From Pseudoxanthomonas suwonensis (GTDB lineage Bacteria > Pseudomonadota > Gammaproteobacteria > Xanthomonadales > Xanthomonadaceae), in NCBI GenBank assembly GCA_030535605.1, contig JAUNRQ010000014.1, forward strand, positions 1-44,912: a DNA stretch of 44,912 bases. Direction: 5' to 3'. The position numbers were made by a program, and so were the translations under genes. Shown here piece after piece: positions 9,263 to 17,967 of the stretch. The notes beneath the pieces were generated by a model, which worked only from the letters and a program-made list of their open reading frames with translations, did not search any database and had not been told where the DNA came from. Position 1 is the stretch's first letter; the number at the start of each line of letters is the position of its first letter.

Positions 9263-10216
9263 TCAGGACGGCAGCGCTTCCACCCAGGCGCGCATGCGCG
9301 CGCGCATGGCGGCATCCGGAAGGCGACCGCGACCGGCGCCGAGGTTGTCGAGCATGTGCTTGGCCTGGCTGGTGGCCGGTGTGGTCGCGGTGACGACCGG
9401 GTTGGCGATCACCCACTTCAGGAAGAACTGGCCCCAGGTCGCCGCATCGAACTCGGCCGCCCAATCGGGCAGCTCATGGCCGCGGACGGTCTGCCACAGC
9501 CGCGTGCGGCCGAACGGCGCATACGCCAGCACGCCGATGCCCTTGTCCGCCGCCAACGGGAAGATGCGCTGTTCCATCGTGCGGTTGTCGATGGCGTAGT
9601 CCACGCCGATGAAGTCCAGCGCCTGGGTCTTCATCACTCGTTCCAGGTGCTCGTACTGGTTGTCGAAGGTGGTGGTGATGCCGAGGTAGCGGATGCGGCC
9701 ATCGGTCTTCAGTTCGCGCAGCAGGCCGAGCTGGGTGTCTGGATCGCCCATGTTGTGGACGTTGATCAGGTCGATCGGCGACTTGCCGATGCGCTGGAAC
9801 GACGTCGCCAGCTGCTGGCGCGCGGCGGCCTCGTCGGCCTTGCCGCCGCCGCGGCCGGCGACGTTGAGCTTGGTTGCCCAGAACGTGCGTTCAGCCAGGC
9901 CCAACTCCTGCAGCAGCCGACCCGCGACCTGCTCGGATGCGCCGTAACTGGGCGCGGTATCGAAGATGCGACCGCCCCCTTCGATCAGCGTGCGCAGCAC
10001 GTCCGCCAGCGCGCCGTGCTCCTCGCCACCGGCCAGCCGTGAGAACGTGGCGGAGCTGCCCAGTCCGATCACCGGCAATTCCTCGCCGCTGCCCGGAACC
10101 TTGCGGGTGATCAGCGGCAGTGGTGCATCGGCATTGGCGAAGGCCAGCTTCGGGTCCAGGGCAAGCGTGACGCCGGCGGCCAGTGCGGCCTTGAGGCAGG
10201 TGCGGCGGGTGATCAT
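9263..10216 (-). CDS. Tat-exported aldo/keto reductase
   Basis: A 317-residue AKR with a Tat-like leader (ITRRTCLKAALAAG) ending near AFA at residue 26-27, so it probably folds in the cytoplasm with NADPH bound and is exported. The (alpha/beta)8 barrel tetrad is visible: Asp and Tyr in FDTAPSYG, Lys in WATKLN, His in INVHNMG. The C-terminal cofactor segment includes NPVVTATTPATS. The start is the ATG at 10216, preceded by an AGGAG ribosome site. A periplasmic AKR needs tightly held NADPH, and the electron donor and substrate are unknown. It has no obvious functional link to its neighbours. Confidence 0.88.
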   Translation of the reverse strand: MITRRTCLKAALAAGVTLALDPKLAFANADAPLPLITRKVPGSGEELPVIGLGSSATFSRLAGGEEHGALADVLRTLIEGGGRIFDTAPSYGASEQVAGRLLQELGLAERTFWATKLNVAGRGGGKADEAAARQQLATSFQRIGKSPIDLINVHNMGDPDTQLGLLRELKTDGRIRYLGITTTFDNQYEHLERVMKTQALDFIGVDYAIDNRTMEQRIFPLAADKGIGVLAYAPFGRTRLWQTVRGHELPDWAAEFDAATWGQFFLKWVIANPVVTATTPATSQAKHMLDNLGAGRGRLPDAAMRARMRAWVEALPS

Positions 10217-10302
10217 CGGCGTCTCCTGTGCGTTCGCGGCGCGGATGCTCGAATCTAACACGCAAGTGGTTGATTCGATTGAATGCCGGTGCGAATTCCG
10301 GG

Positions 10303-11658
10303 CTATTCGGCAGGCTCGGCCGTTCCGCTGCCATCGACAGTCGTCACTGCCATCCGTGCCTGCGTGCGCCCCAGCCACAGTCCCAGCCCCGCCCACAGCA
10401 CGGCCAGCGGCACGGCGACCGCAGCCAGTCCGGCCAGGCCCATGCCGAGTTTGCCCAGCACGCCTTCGACCTGCGCGCCGAGCACGTCGCCGGCGCGGTA
10501 CACGAACGTATCCGTCACCGCCTTGGCCTTGTACTTGTCCTCGCGCCCGAGGACCGTGTACAGCGTTTCGCGTGCCGGCCGGGTCAGGCCGCGCTGGATC
10601 GCGCGGGTGCCGGCATCGACCAGCACCAGCACCGCCAGCGAGCCGAACAGCGCCAGCCCGATGAAGCCGGCCGCCATCGCCAATGGCAGCAGCACCAGCG
10701 TGGCGCCGACGCCGATCCGCTTCATCAACTGCCCGGCAAGCAGCAACTGCAGCAGAAGGGTCGCGCTCTGGGTCCAGAAATCCAGCCGCGCGAACATCCC
10801 CGTACGCATGTCCACGTCATCGCCCAGCGCCGCCACCATCTGCAGCCGGGTGAAGTACAGGAAGGTCGCCATCACCGTCATCAGCAGGACGAAGCCGGCG
10901 ATGCCCGCCAGGTAGCGCGAGGCGAACAGCGCCCTGATGCCCGCCCAGGCGCTGCCGCCGATCACCAGCGCATCCAGGGGATCGGGCACCCGTTCCCCGG
11001 TGATCGGCGTGCGCCGGCTGTGCGCCACGGCGGCCGCCAGCCCGATGGCCAGCAGCAGGAATCCGACGGCCACCGGCAGCAGCACCGGCGTGCCCAGCGG
11101 CTCGACCAGCCGTCCCGCCAGCCACGGTCCGAAGATCGCCCCCAGGCTGCCGCCGGCGGCGATCGGCGGGAACAGCCGCCGCGACTGCGCCAGCGAGAAA
11201 CGGTCCGCCATCAACGCCCAGAACAGCATGGTCACGAACAGGTTGAACACGCTGAACCACACGTAGAACACCATCCCGCTGGTCTCGCCCACCGCCTGCG
11301 GTGCCGCCGTCAGCAGCCACCAGAAGGCCAGCAGGCTGACCGCGAAGAAGCCGTAGGTTGCGGCGATGAACGGCACGCGGCGAAAGCGGCTGACCAGCCA
11401 GCCGAACACCGGATTGGCCAGCAGCGTCACCACCGCCGTGCCCATGAACAGCCAGCGCACCGCATCCAGCCCGCGCTGCATGCCCAGCGCATCGCGCGCC
11501 GGGCGCAGCAGCATCAGCGCGGTGAGAATGCAGAAGAAGAACAGCCCGGCCAGGAGCGCAGGCACGAGCTCATCGCGGCGGATGTTGGTGAAGCGGGTGA
11601 GGGTCGAGGTCACGCCGGGGTCGATTCGCGGAGGCAGCGGTCCCCCGACCGTACCCAT
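10303..11658 (-). CDS. Multi-spanning MFS-fold transporter, NTP/NDP-translocase-like
   Basis: A 451-residue integral membrane protein with about 11-12 hydrophobic helices. The N-terminal helix is followed by LRPARDALG, which resembles the charged segment after TM1 in the AAA (ATP:ADP antiporter) family. The second half has TRAIQRGLTRPARETLYTVL, also recurrent in this group. Many bacterial members are annotated simply as MFS transporters, and free-living species do not normally import ATP, so the substrate is uncertain. The start is unclear: ATG 11658 was taken, while a GTG at 11613 sits nearer the first conserved residues. It lies 174 nt downstream of the SGNH hydrolase gene on the same strand. 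Confidence 0.75.
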   Translation of the reverse strand: MGTVGGPLPPRIDPGVTSTLTRFTNIRRDELVPALLAGLFFFCILTALMLLRPARDALGMQRGLDAVRWLFMGTAVVTLLANPVFGWLVSRFRRVPFIAATYGFFAVSLLAFWWLLTAAPQAVGETSGMVFYVWFSVFNLFVTMLFWALMADRFSLAQSRRLFPPIAAGGSLGAIFGPWLAGRLVEPLGTPVLLPVAVGFLLLAIGLAAAVAHSRRTPITGERVPDPLDALVIGGSAWAGIRALFASRYLAGIAGFVLLMTVMATFLYFTRLQMVAALGDDVDMRTGMFARLDFWTQSATLLLQLLLAGQLMKRIGVGATLVLLPLAMAAGFIGLALFGSLAVLVLVDAGTRAIQRGLTRPARETLYTVLGREDKYKAKAVTDTFVYRAGDVLGAQVEGVLGKLGMGLAGLAAVAVPLAVLWAGLGLWLGRTQARMAVTTVDGSGTAEPAE

Positions 11659-11832
11659 TGTCGCGGTTGCCGTCCACGGCAGCCTCGTCGCGACAGCACG
11701 TTGGAGCGCCAGACGAGCGACGGAGACCGGTCGCAAGGACGTCTAGGCACCCTTTGGATGCTGCGAAGACGGCAGCACGATCATGAATACATCGGACAGG
11801 GTTGGTCGCCCTCCGGCAAGGCCCGCAGTGGC

Positions 11833-12471
11833 TCACGCCAACGGGTGTGCCGCCGCCCCCGGTTCCAGCAGCAGGCGTGCCGCGGGTTCGGCGGCGTCCA
11901 CCCAGGTCGCGTACATGGTCGCGGACGGGTGCAGTCCATCGTCGGCCAGCATCGGCCCGGCGTCGGCGTCCACGCGGCTGGCGGTGGTGATGTCGACGAA
12001 TGCCACGCCACGGGCCTGGCACACTTCCAGCGCGGCGGCGTTGAAGGCGTCCAGTTCGGCAGCCACCTGCACCGGGTCGCGGCCGCTGTCGCGACCGAAG
12101 CGGGTCACGCCCCAGTCGGGGATTGACAGCACCAGCACGCGTGCCGGATTGCCGCCGGCGAAGGCGATCGCTCGTCGCAGCAGGCCGTCGAACTCGGCGT
12201 GGTAGTCGGCCACGCTGCGCCCGCGGTACTGGTTGTTGACGCCGATCAGCAGGCTGACGAAGTCCCAGTCACGCGGCAGCGGTTCGGCGGCGTCGATGCC
12301 GGCGGCCAGCTCGTCGGTGGTCCAGCCGGTGACGGCGATGGTCCGCGGGTCGGCGATGTCGATGCCGCCAGCACGCAGCCGCGCCGCCAACTGATGGCTC
12401 CAGCGGCCTTCCGGAGGCACTCCTTCGCCGATGGTGTAGCTGTCGCCGAGGGCCAGCCAGCGCAGGCTCAT
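11833..12471 (-). CDS. SGNH/GDSL-family hydrolase
   Basis: A 212-residue cytoplasmic esterase-like protein without a signal peptide. Block I is LALGDSYTIGEG with nucleophile Ser11. Block III is LLIGVNNQ, where Asn is present but the usual G-x-N-D pattern is altered. Block V DDGLHPS holds the catalytic Asp and His. This fits the SGNH superfamily (esterase, thioesterase or acetylhydrolase). Its ATG overlaps the stop of the aminotransferase gene (ATGA), so the pair is probably co-translated. The substrate is unknown. Confidence 0.87.
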   Translation of the reverse strand: MSLRWLALGDSYTIGEGVPPEGRWSHQLAARLRAGGIDIADPRTIAVTGWTTDELAAGIDAAEPLPRDWDFVSLLIGVNNQYRGRSVADYHAEFDGLLRRAIAFAGGNPARVLVLSIPDWGVTRFGRDSGRDPVQVAAELDAFNAAALEVCQARGVAFVDITTASRVDADAGPMLADDGLHPSATMYATWVDAAEPAARLLLEPGAAAHPLA

Positions 12472-13712
12472 GCCGCCACCGTGCGTCGGCCAACGGCCGC
12501 ATGCCGCGCCAGCACCCGGTCGATGCGTGCGAAGACTTCGGTCAGCAAAGGTGCTTCCGGCAGCAGGGTCACGCGGAAATGGTTGCGGTACGGCACGTTG
12601 AAACTGGAGCCGGGCACGATCAGGACGTCCTCGGTTTCCAGAAGTTGCAGGGCGAATGCGTGGTCGTCGAAGCCATCCGCGGCCGCGCCGATGACGCCGG
12701 GGAAGCCGTACAACGCGCCGGCGGGGGCGACCAGGTGCAGGTGTTCGCTGGCGGCACAGGCATCGATCAGCGCTTGCCGCGTGGCGTGCAGCCGCCCGCC
12801 GGGTGCCGTCAGTGCGGAGATGGTATCGGCACCGTGCAGCGCCTGTTCGATGGCGAACTGTCCCGGCACGTTCGCGCACAGCCGCAGCGCGCCCAGCAGG
12901 TCCATGGCGTGGTGGAAGTCGCCGACCGCGGTGGCATCACCGCTCAGCAGCGCCCAGCCCACGCGCCAGCCGCAGGCGCGGTGCACTTTCGACAGCCCGC
13001 CGAAGCTCAGGCATGGCACGTCGCCGGCCAGCGGCGCCAGTGGCTGGAACGTGGCGTCGTCGTAGAGGATGCCGTCATAGATCTCGTCGGCCATCAGCAG
13101 CAGTCCGTGGTCGCGGGCGATCTCGACGATCCGTTCCAGCAGGGCACGCGGGTAGCTGGCACCGGTCGGATTGTTCGGGTTGATCAGCACGATCGCACGG
13201 GTGCGCGGCGTGACCAGTGATGCGATGTCGTCGGGGTCGGGCAGGAAACCATCGTCCGCGCGGCAGCGGTAGTACACCGGGCGACCGTCGTTGAGGATGG
13301 TGGCGGCGCTCCACAGCGGGTAGTCCGGCGAGGGCAGCAGCACCTCGTCGCCCGGGTTCAGCAGTGCCCGCAGTGAGATGTCGATCAACTCGCTGACGCC
13401 GTTGCCCACGAACACCCGTTCCGGGCTGGCGTTGGGCGTGCCGCGCGCGCGATGGAATGCGGCGATCGCCTCGCGCGCCTCCGGCAAACCCTGCTGGTGG
13501 GTGTAGGGATCGGTGGCGTCGATGCGCTCGGCGATCGCCCGCTGCAGATGCGCCGGTGCGCGGAAGCCGAATGCGCCGGGGTTGCCGATGTTGAGCTTGA
13601 TCAGCGTGCGCCCCTGGCTTTCCAGCTCGCGCGCCCGCCGCGCCAGTTCGCCGCGGATTTCGTAACGGACTTCGGACAGGCGGGTGCGGGTGGCAAGTCG
13701 GAGCGAAGGCAT
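12468..13712 (-). CDS. alaA: AlaA-like pyridoxal-phosphate aminotransferase (class I/II)
   Basis: A 414-residue fold-type I aminotransferase, close in length to E. coli AlaA (405). Visible features are the substrate-side KLNIGNP near the N-terminus, the NPNNPTG cofactor motif, LMADEIYD with the PLP-pyridine Asp, and the PLP lysine in GGLSKVHR (Lys242). A C-terminal FRVTLLPE holds the carboxylate-binding Arg. AlaA transfers amino groups between glutamate/2-oxoglutarate and pyruvate/alanine. The gene is divergent from rsgA and overlaps the downstream SGNH hydrolase gene by 4 nt. The symbol rests on motif and length similarity; specificity for alanine is inferred. Confidence 0.85.
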   Translation of the reverse strand: MPSLRLATRTRLSEVRYEIRGELARRARELESQGRTLIKLNIGNPGAFGFRAPAHLQRAIAERIDATDPYTHQQGLPEAREAIAAFHRARGTPNASPERVFVGNGVSELIDISLRALLNPGDEVLLPSPDYPLWSAATILNDGRPVYYRCRADDGFLPDPDDIASLVTPRTRAIVLINPNNPTGASYPRALLERIVEIARDHGLLLMADEIYDGILYDDATFQPLAPLAGDVPCLSFGGLSKVHRACGWRVGWALLSGDATAVGDFHHAMDLLGALRLCANVPGQFAIEQALHGADTISALTAPGGRLHATRQALIDACAASEHLHLVAPAGALYGFPGVIGAAADGFDDHAFALQLLETEDVLIVPGSSFNVPYRNHFRVTLLPEAPLLTEVFARIDRVLARHAAVGRRTVAA

Positions 13713-13887
13713 GGAAACGGGCTGCAGGGCGGGTTCACGCGCAGACTAGCGGAAAGCGGGCGCGGGCGCGTGCCCGGCCAGCATGACCGGCGTTCGCCCG
13801 CGTGAGCGCGTTCGATTCGCTCCCGCGACGCCGGGGTGAATACAATCCGCGCCATGCACTGGTGCGCCATCCCGTGAACAACCTGCC

Positions 13888-14994
13888 GTGAGCAACCTGC
13901 GCGCCATCGGCTGGCCGTGGCCCGATGCCGTGGGCGATGCCGCATGGCAGGCGTTGATCCAGGCGCATCCGCAGGCGCGGCCGGCGCGGGTGGTGGAGCA
14001 GCATCGCTCCGGCTACGTGGTCGCCGAATCGCCGGAAGACGGCTACAGCCCGGAGTCGCTTCCGCAGTGGCAGCGACCGCCGCGTTACGCCGATGGTGAA
14101 GCCAGCGCCGAGGAGCGTGCCGGGGTGGGGGACTGGGTGCTGGTGGAAGGCTCGCCGGCCAATGCGCGGATCGTGGCGTTGTTGCCGCGGCGCAGCGCGA
14201 TCAAGCGGGCGGCGGCCGGCGAGCATTACCGGCAGCAGGTGATCGCGGCGAACGTCGATACCGTGTTCGTGGTCTGCGGGCTGGATGGCGACTTCAATCC
14301 GCGTCGGATCGAGCGCTACCTGCTGCTCATCGCCGGCAGTGGCGCGACGCCGGTGGTGGTGCTGAGCAAGGCCGATCATGCGGATGCCGATATCGATGCG
14401 GCCCGACAGGCGCTGGCCGACGTCGCATCGCAACAGGTGCCGATCATCCCCGTCAATGCGCGCAGCACCGACAGCGTCCGTGCGTTGGCACCGTGGCTGC
14501 AGCCGGGCATGACCGTGGTACTGGTCGGCAGCTCCGGGGCCGGCAAGTCGACCCTGACCAACAGCCTGCTGGGCATCGAGCGGATGCGCACGGCGGCGGT
14601 GCGTGCCAGCGATGCCCGCGGCCGGCACACCACCACCCATCGCGCCTTGCTGGCGCTGCCAAGCGGCGCCTGCCTGATCGACACGCCGGGCATGCGCGAG
14701 CTCAAGCCCACCGGCGAGGAAGCGATCGCCGACAGCTTCGCCGACATCGACGCGCTGGCCGCGCAGTGCCGCTTCCGCGACTGTCGCCACCAGCGCGAGC
14801 CCGGCTGTGCGGTGCGTGAGGCGATCGATGCCGGTGATCTGGATGCCGAGCGCTTTGCCAATTACGGCAAGCTGCGCGAGGAAGTCGGGGGTGCTGCCGG
14901 ACGCCTGGAACAACGCCTGGCGGCGCAGGGCCAAGGGCGTGGCGCAGCCAGAGCGCCGGGACGCTGGTCGAAGGGCGGTCACGACGAAGATTGA
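13888..14994 (+). CDS. rsgA: Ribosome small-subunit-dependent GTPase A
   Basis: A 368-residue circularly permuted GTPase that assists late 30S maturation. An N-terminal OB domain (about 40-115) is followed by the GTPase domain in permuted order: G4 (VLSKADHAD), then G1 GSSGAGKST (214-222, Lys220), then G3 DTPGMRE. The C-terminal zinc site is Cys294, Cys299, His301 and Cys307. It is longer than E. coli RsgA (350) at both ends. The start is a GTG at 13888 without an obvious ribosome site. It is divergent from the aminotransferase gene and convergent with the S41 peptidase gene. Confidence 0.95.
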   Translation: MSNLRAIGWPWPDAVGDAAWQALIQAHPQARPARVVEQHRSGYVVAESPEDGYSPESLPQWQRPPRYADGEASAEERAGVGDWVLVEGSPANARIVALLPRRSAIKRAAAGEHYRQQVIAANVDTVFVVCGLDGDFNPRRIERYLLLIAGSGATPVVVLSKADHADADIDAARQALADVASQQVPIIPVNARSTDSVRALAPWLQPGMTVVLVGSSGAGKSTLTNSLLGIERMRTAAVRASDARGRHTTTHRALLALPSGACLIDTPGMRELKPTGEEAIADSFADIDALAAQCRFRDCRHQREPGCAVREAIDAGDLDAERFANYGKLREEVGGAAGRLEQRLAAQGQGRGAARAPGRWSKGGHDED

Positions 14995-15104
14995 GCGCCG
15001 GGCGAAGTGCGCGGACACCGCGTCGATCGCTGCGGCAGTCCGCCGTCGCCGTGCTGATCGGACCGGGTGGTCCAGGGTGGGAACGGCGGGGCGGCGGAGC
15101 CCGC

Positions 15105-16414
15105 TCAAGGCACGGGGACTGTCGGCACCGGCCGCAAGGTTCGGGTTCGCGCCTGCAGCAGTACCTCGCGTGCGCGTTCAGCACCGGATCGCGGCCGGCG
15201 CGCAGTGCCGCCCAGTCACGCGGCACATGGTGGTCGGGGGACACGCCGGTCTTGTCCAGCACCCGCCCTTCAGGACTGGTCATGTGCATGGCGCCGACGC
15301 GCAGCAGGCCACCGTCGGGCAGGTTGAAGCCGACACTGGCGATCACCGCGCCGGCGCTGGTTTCGCCGACCAGTGGCGCACGTCCGCTCTCCTGCAGGCT
15401 GGCCGCCAGCAGTTCCGAGGCGCTGCCGCTGCCGGGTCCGACCAGCAGCACCAGCGGCCCGAGCCAGGCGTGGGCACTGCGCCGGGCGCGTGGATTCCAG
15501 CGCAGCCAGCGGCCCTGCATGCGGCCAAGCAGCGGGCGATCGGCGGTGACCATCCCCAGCACGCTGGTGGCGATGCCGAGGTTGCCGCCGCCGTTGTGGC
15601 GCAGGTCGAGGATCACGCCGCGTGGCGGATCAGCCGCGAACTCGCCAAGGCGCTCGCGCAGCCAGTCGCGGCTGGCGCGGTCGAAGTCGTCGAAGCGCAG
15701 CCAGGCGATGCCATCGTCCAGCCGGCGGGACTGCCGTCGCGGCAGTGGTGGCATCTCGCGCGGGGTGATGCTCAGCGCGTGGCGCTTGCCCGCGTCGTCC
15801 ACAAACAGCAATCGCCGCGGCTGGCCGGCGATCGGTGGCGGCGCGTCACGCATGCGCACGCCGTCGATGGCGAGCAACTGCCAGCCGACCTGCACGCCGG
15901 CGGCGGCCGCCGGTCCATCGCCCCGCACATGCAATACCAGCGTCCGGCGGTCACCGTGCTTAGGGCTATCGTGCACGGCGGCGTCGGGTGCCGTCTCGCC
16001 AACGTGGTCACGCACCTCGACGAACAGCAGGCCGTAGGTGGCACTGCTGCGGCCGTGTCGTCGTGCCTCGAGGCGCGCACGTGCCGCCGGGCTGAGCGCG
16101 TAGGTATGGCCGTCATCCATCGTTCGCAGCAGGCCACCGAGCGCGGCGTACAGGGTGGCCTCGTCATCCGCGGCGATGGCGATGTCGCGGCGTGCGGCGG
16201 CCTCTGCGCGGAAGTCGGAAGAAACGGCGTCGCGGCGGTAGAAGGTCGCGGCCGTGTGGCGTACCGCTGCATCGTAGACCTTGCCGTTGAGCACATGGCG
16301 CTCGGCCGAGCCCGCCTGCGGTTGCAGCGCTGGCGGCAGCACGCCGGTGCGTTCGGTGGGAAACGAGGCGCAGCCGGCCAAGGCCAGCAGCAACGTCAGC
16401 AGCAGGGTCCGCAT
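15105..16414 (-). CDS. S41-family peptidase lipoprotein, frameshifted near its 3' end
   Basis: A secreted lipoprotein (LAGC, Cys15) with an N-terminal helical region, a PDZ-like segment (about 155-215, GPAAAAGVQVGW) and a C-terminal tail-specific protease domain. That domain has LDLRHNGGGN and GSGSASELLAASLQ with the probable nucleophile Ser. The usual catalytic Lys position reads VGETSAGAV, so the dyad is not the CtpA type. Read as written, the frame passes its expected end and runs antisense through rsgA to 14702. Adding one G at about 15178 (after DPVL) restores a family-like tail (ERAREVLLQAR) and a TGA at 15105-15107, giving 436 aa. This is either a true 1-nt deletion or a base-call error. 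Confidence 0.82.
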
Positions 16415-16545
16415 CGGCGCATGGTGTCGGGCAGCGCCGGGACGGTCAACGTCGGGGTGACCGCCGGCAGCAGCCGCTCACCACCTCCGCCGACGCGGCC
16501 TGCAATCCGACTAGACTGCGTTGCAGTTGCCCACGCGAGGCTGCC

Positions 16546-17829
16546 ATGCCGCTGACCGCTCCGGAGATCGTCCATCACGCCGCCCTGGACGCGCGCCTGG
16601 TGAGAGTGGCACGCGGGCTGCGGCTGCTGCACCATGCAAGCTGGCCGGCGGCTGTCCAGGCGCGGTTCCTTTCCGATTGGCGGCGTGGCCAGCCACGCCT
16701 GCCGCGCCACGACTATCCCCGACACGACTTCTCCGAATCCCGCCGCGAGCTGGCGGCGATCAGCGCCGCGGCCGATCCGGCGCACCCGCTTGGCATCTAC
16801 CTGCGTGAATCCGCACACAGCTGGGACACGACCGCACAATTGCTGGAAAGCTTGGGCACGGCAGCGGTCACCACCCATTCCATCGCACTGTACGGCGAGC
16901 CGGACGCGCCGCTTCCGGGCAACGGCCCGAGCACCTGCGAGGCGGCACGGCACTTCATCACGATTGCCGATGAACTGGATCCGGCCCTGCTGGCGCCGGA
17001 AGAGCAGATCGATATTTCGGCGACCTCCTTGCAGCTGCAGTTGCAGGGCGATCTGGATGCGTTTTTCGGCGAGCGGCTGGTCGAGGTGGTGCTGGATCCG
17101 GAACTGATCGCCAAGGCCGCAGCCGGCGCGTCGCGGATTCGACTGCGCTCCGGCGCGGCGTATTCGGACTACGACCGCCATCAACTGCTGCATCACGAGG
17201 CGCTGGTGCATTCGCTGACGGCCATCAACGGGCGCGCGCAACCGGTGCTTGCCAGCATGGGGTTGTCGTCCCCACGCGCGACAGCCACCCAGGAAGGGCT
17301 GGCGGTGCTGGCCGAACAGATCACCGGCAGCATCGACATCGAGCGGATGAAGCGGGTGTCGCTGCGTATCGAAGCGGTGGCGATGGCTCTGGATGGTGCC
17401 GACTTCCTGCAGGTGTTCGAGTGGTTCCTGGCGGCCGGACAGAGTCCGGAGGAAAGCTTCTCCTCGGCCCAGCGCATCTTCCGTGGCGTGCCCACGGATG
17501 GCGGCCATGCCTTCACCAAGGACACCGTTTACCTGCGCGGATTGATCAGCGTGCATACCTTCTTCCGCTGGGCGCTGCGCGAGCGGCGGTTGCCGCTGTG
17601 TCGCCATCTGTTCGCCGGCAAGATGACGCTGGGCGATGCGTTGCGGCTGGAGCCTCTGTACGCGGATGGCGTGATGGCTGCTCCACGCTGGTTGCCGCGC
17701 TGGGTGCGCCGCGCCAACGGACTTGCCGGCGCGCTGGCGTTTTCCCTGTTCGCCAATCGCATTCGCCTGGATGCGATCTCCGACGTGTTCCAAGCCGCTT
17801 CATTGCCCGTGGATGACCCGCGCGGCTGA
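16546..17829 (+). CDS. QEGLA-motif (DUF1704/MATCAP-like) putative metallopeptidase
   Basis: A 427-residue protein of the family annotated as flavohemoglobin expression-modulating QEGLA motif protein. A HEXXXH site is present (His217, Glu218, His222), followed by TQEGLA whose Glu250 is placed to be the third metal ligand. This is the arrangement described for the eukaryotic MATCAP tubulin carboxypeptidases in the same superfamily, so a zinc peptidase activity is likely but unproven in bacteria. There is no signal peptide; it looks cytoplasmic. A TAGACT -10-like element at 16512-16517 lies in the 131-nt region divergent from the S41 gene. Confidence 0.88.
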   Translation: MPLTAPEIVHHAALDARLVRVARGLRLLHHASWPAAVQARFLSDWRRGQPRLPRHDYPRHDFSESRRELAAISAAADPAHPLGIYLRESAHSWDTTAQLLESLGTAAVTTHSIALYGEPDAPLPGNGPSTCEAARHFITIADELDPALLAPEEQIDISATSLQLQLQGDLDAFFGERLVEVVLDPELIAKAAAGASRIRLRSGAAYSDYDRHQLLHHEALVHSLTAINGRAQPVLASMGLSSPRATATQEGLAVLAEQITGSIDIERMKRVSLRIEAVAMALDGADFLQVFEWFLAAGQSPEESFSSAQRIFRGVPTDGGHAFTKDTVYLRGLISVHTFFRWALRERRLPLCRHLFAGKMTLGDALRLEPLYADGVMAAPRWLPRWVRRANGLAGALAFSLFANRIRLDAISDVFQAASLPVDDPRG

Positions 17830-17967
17830 GCTTCCGGATTGCGTGGCGGCCGGCGAGACGCCGAGAGCGGCAGGTCCATGGCGCTTGACCCGTGCCCTTG
17901 GACCCATGGCGGGCCTGCGCCTGCGTGCTAGTTTCAGATTCGACGCCCGACCGCCGGAGACTCCGCC

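Noticed and set aside
10228..12126. 632-codon plus-strand open frame across the transporter and SGNH genes
   Set aside because: Composition dominated by Arg, Gln and His; it spans two minus-strand genes with clear motifs.
14702..15104. Read-through C-terminal extension of the S41 peptidase into rsgA antisense DNA
   Set aside because: The added residues are Arg/Pro/Cys-rich and family-unlike; a single-base change restores a typical end at 15105.
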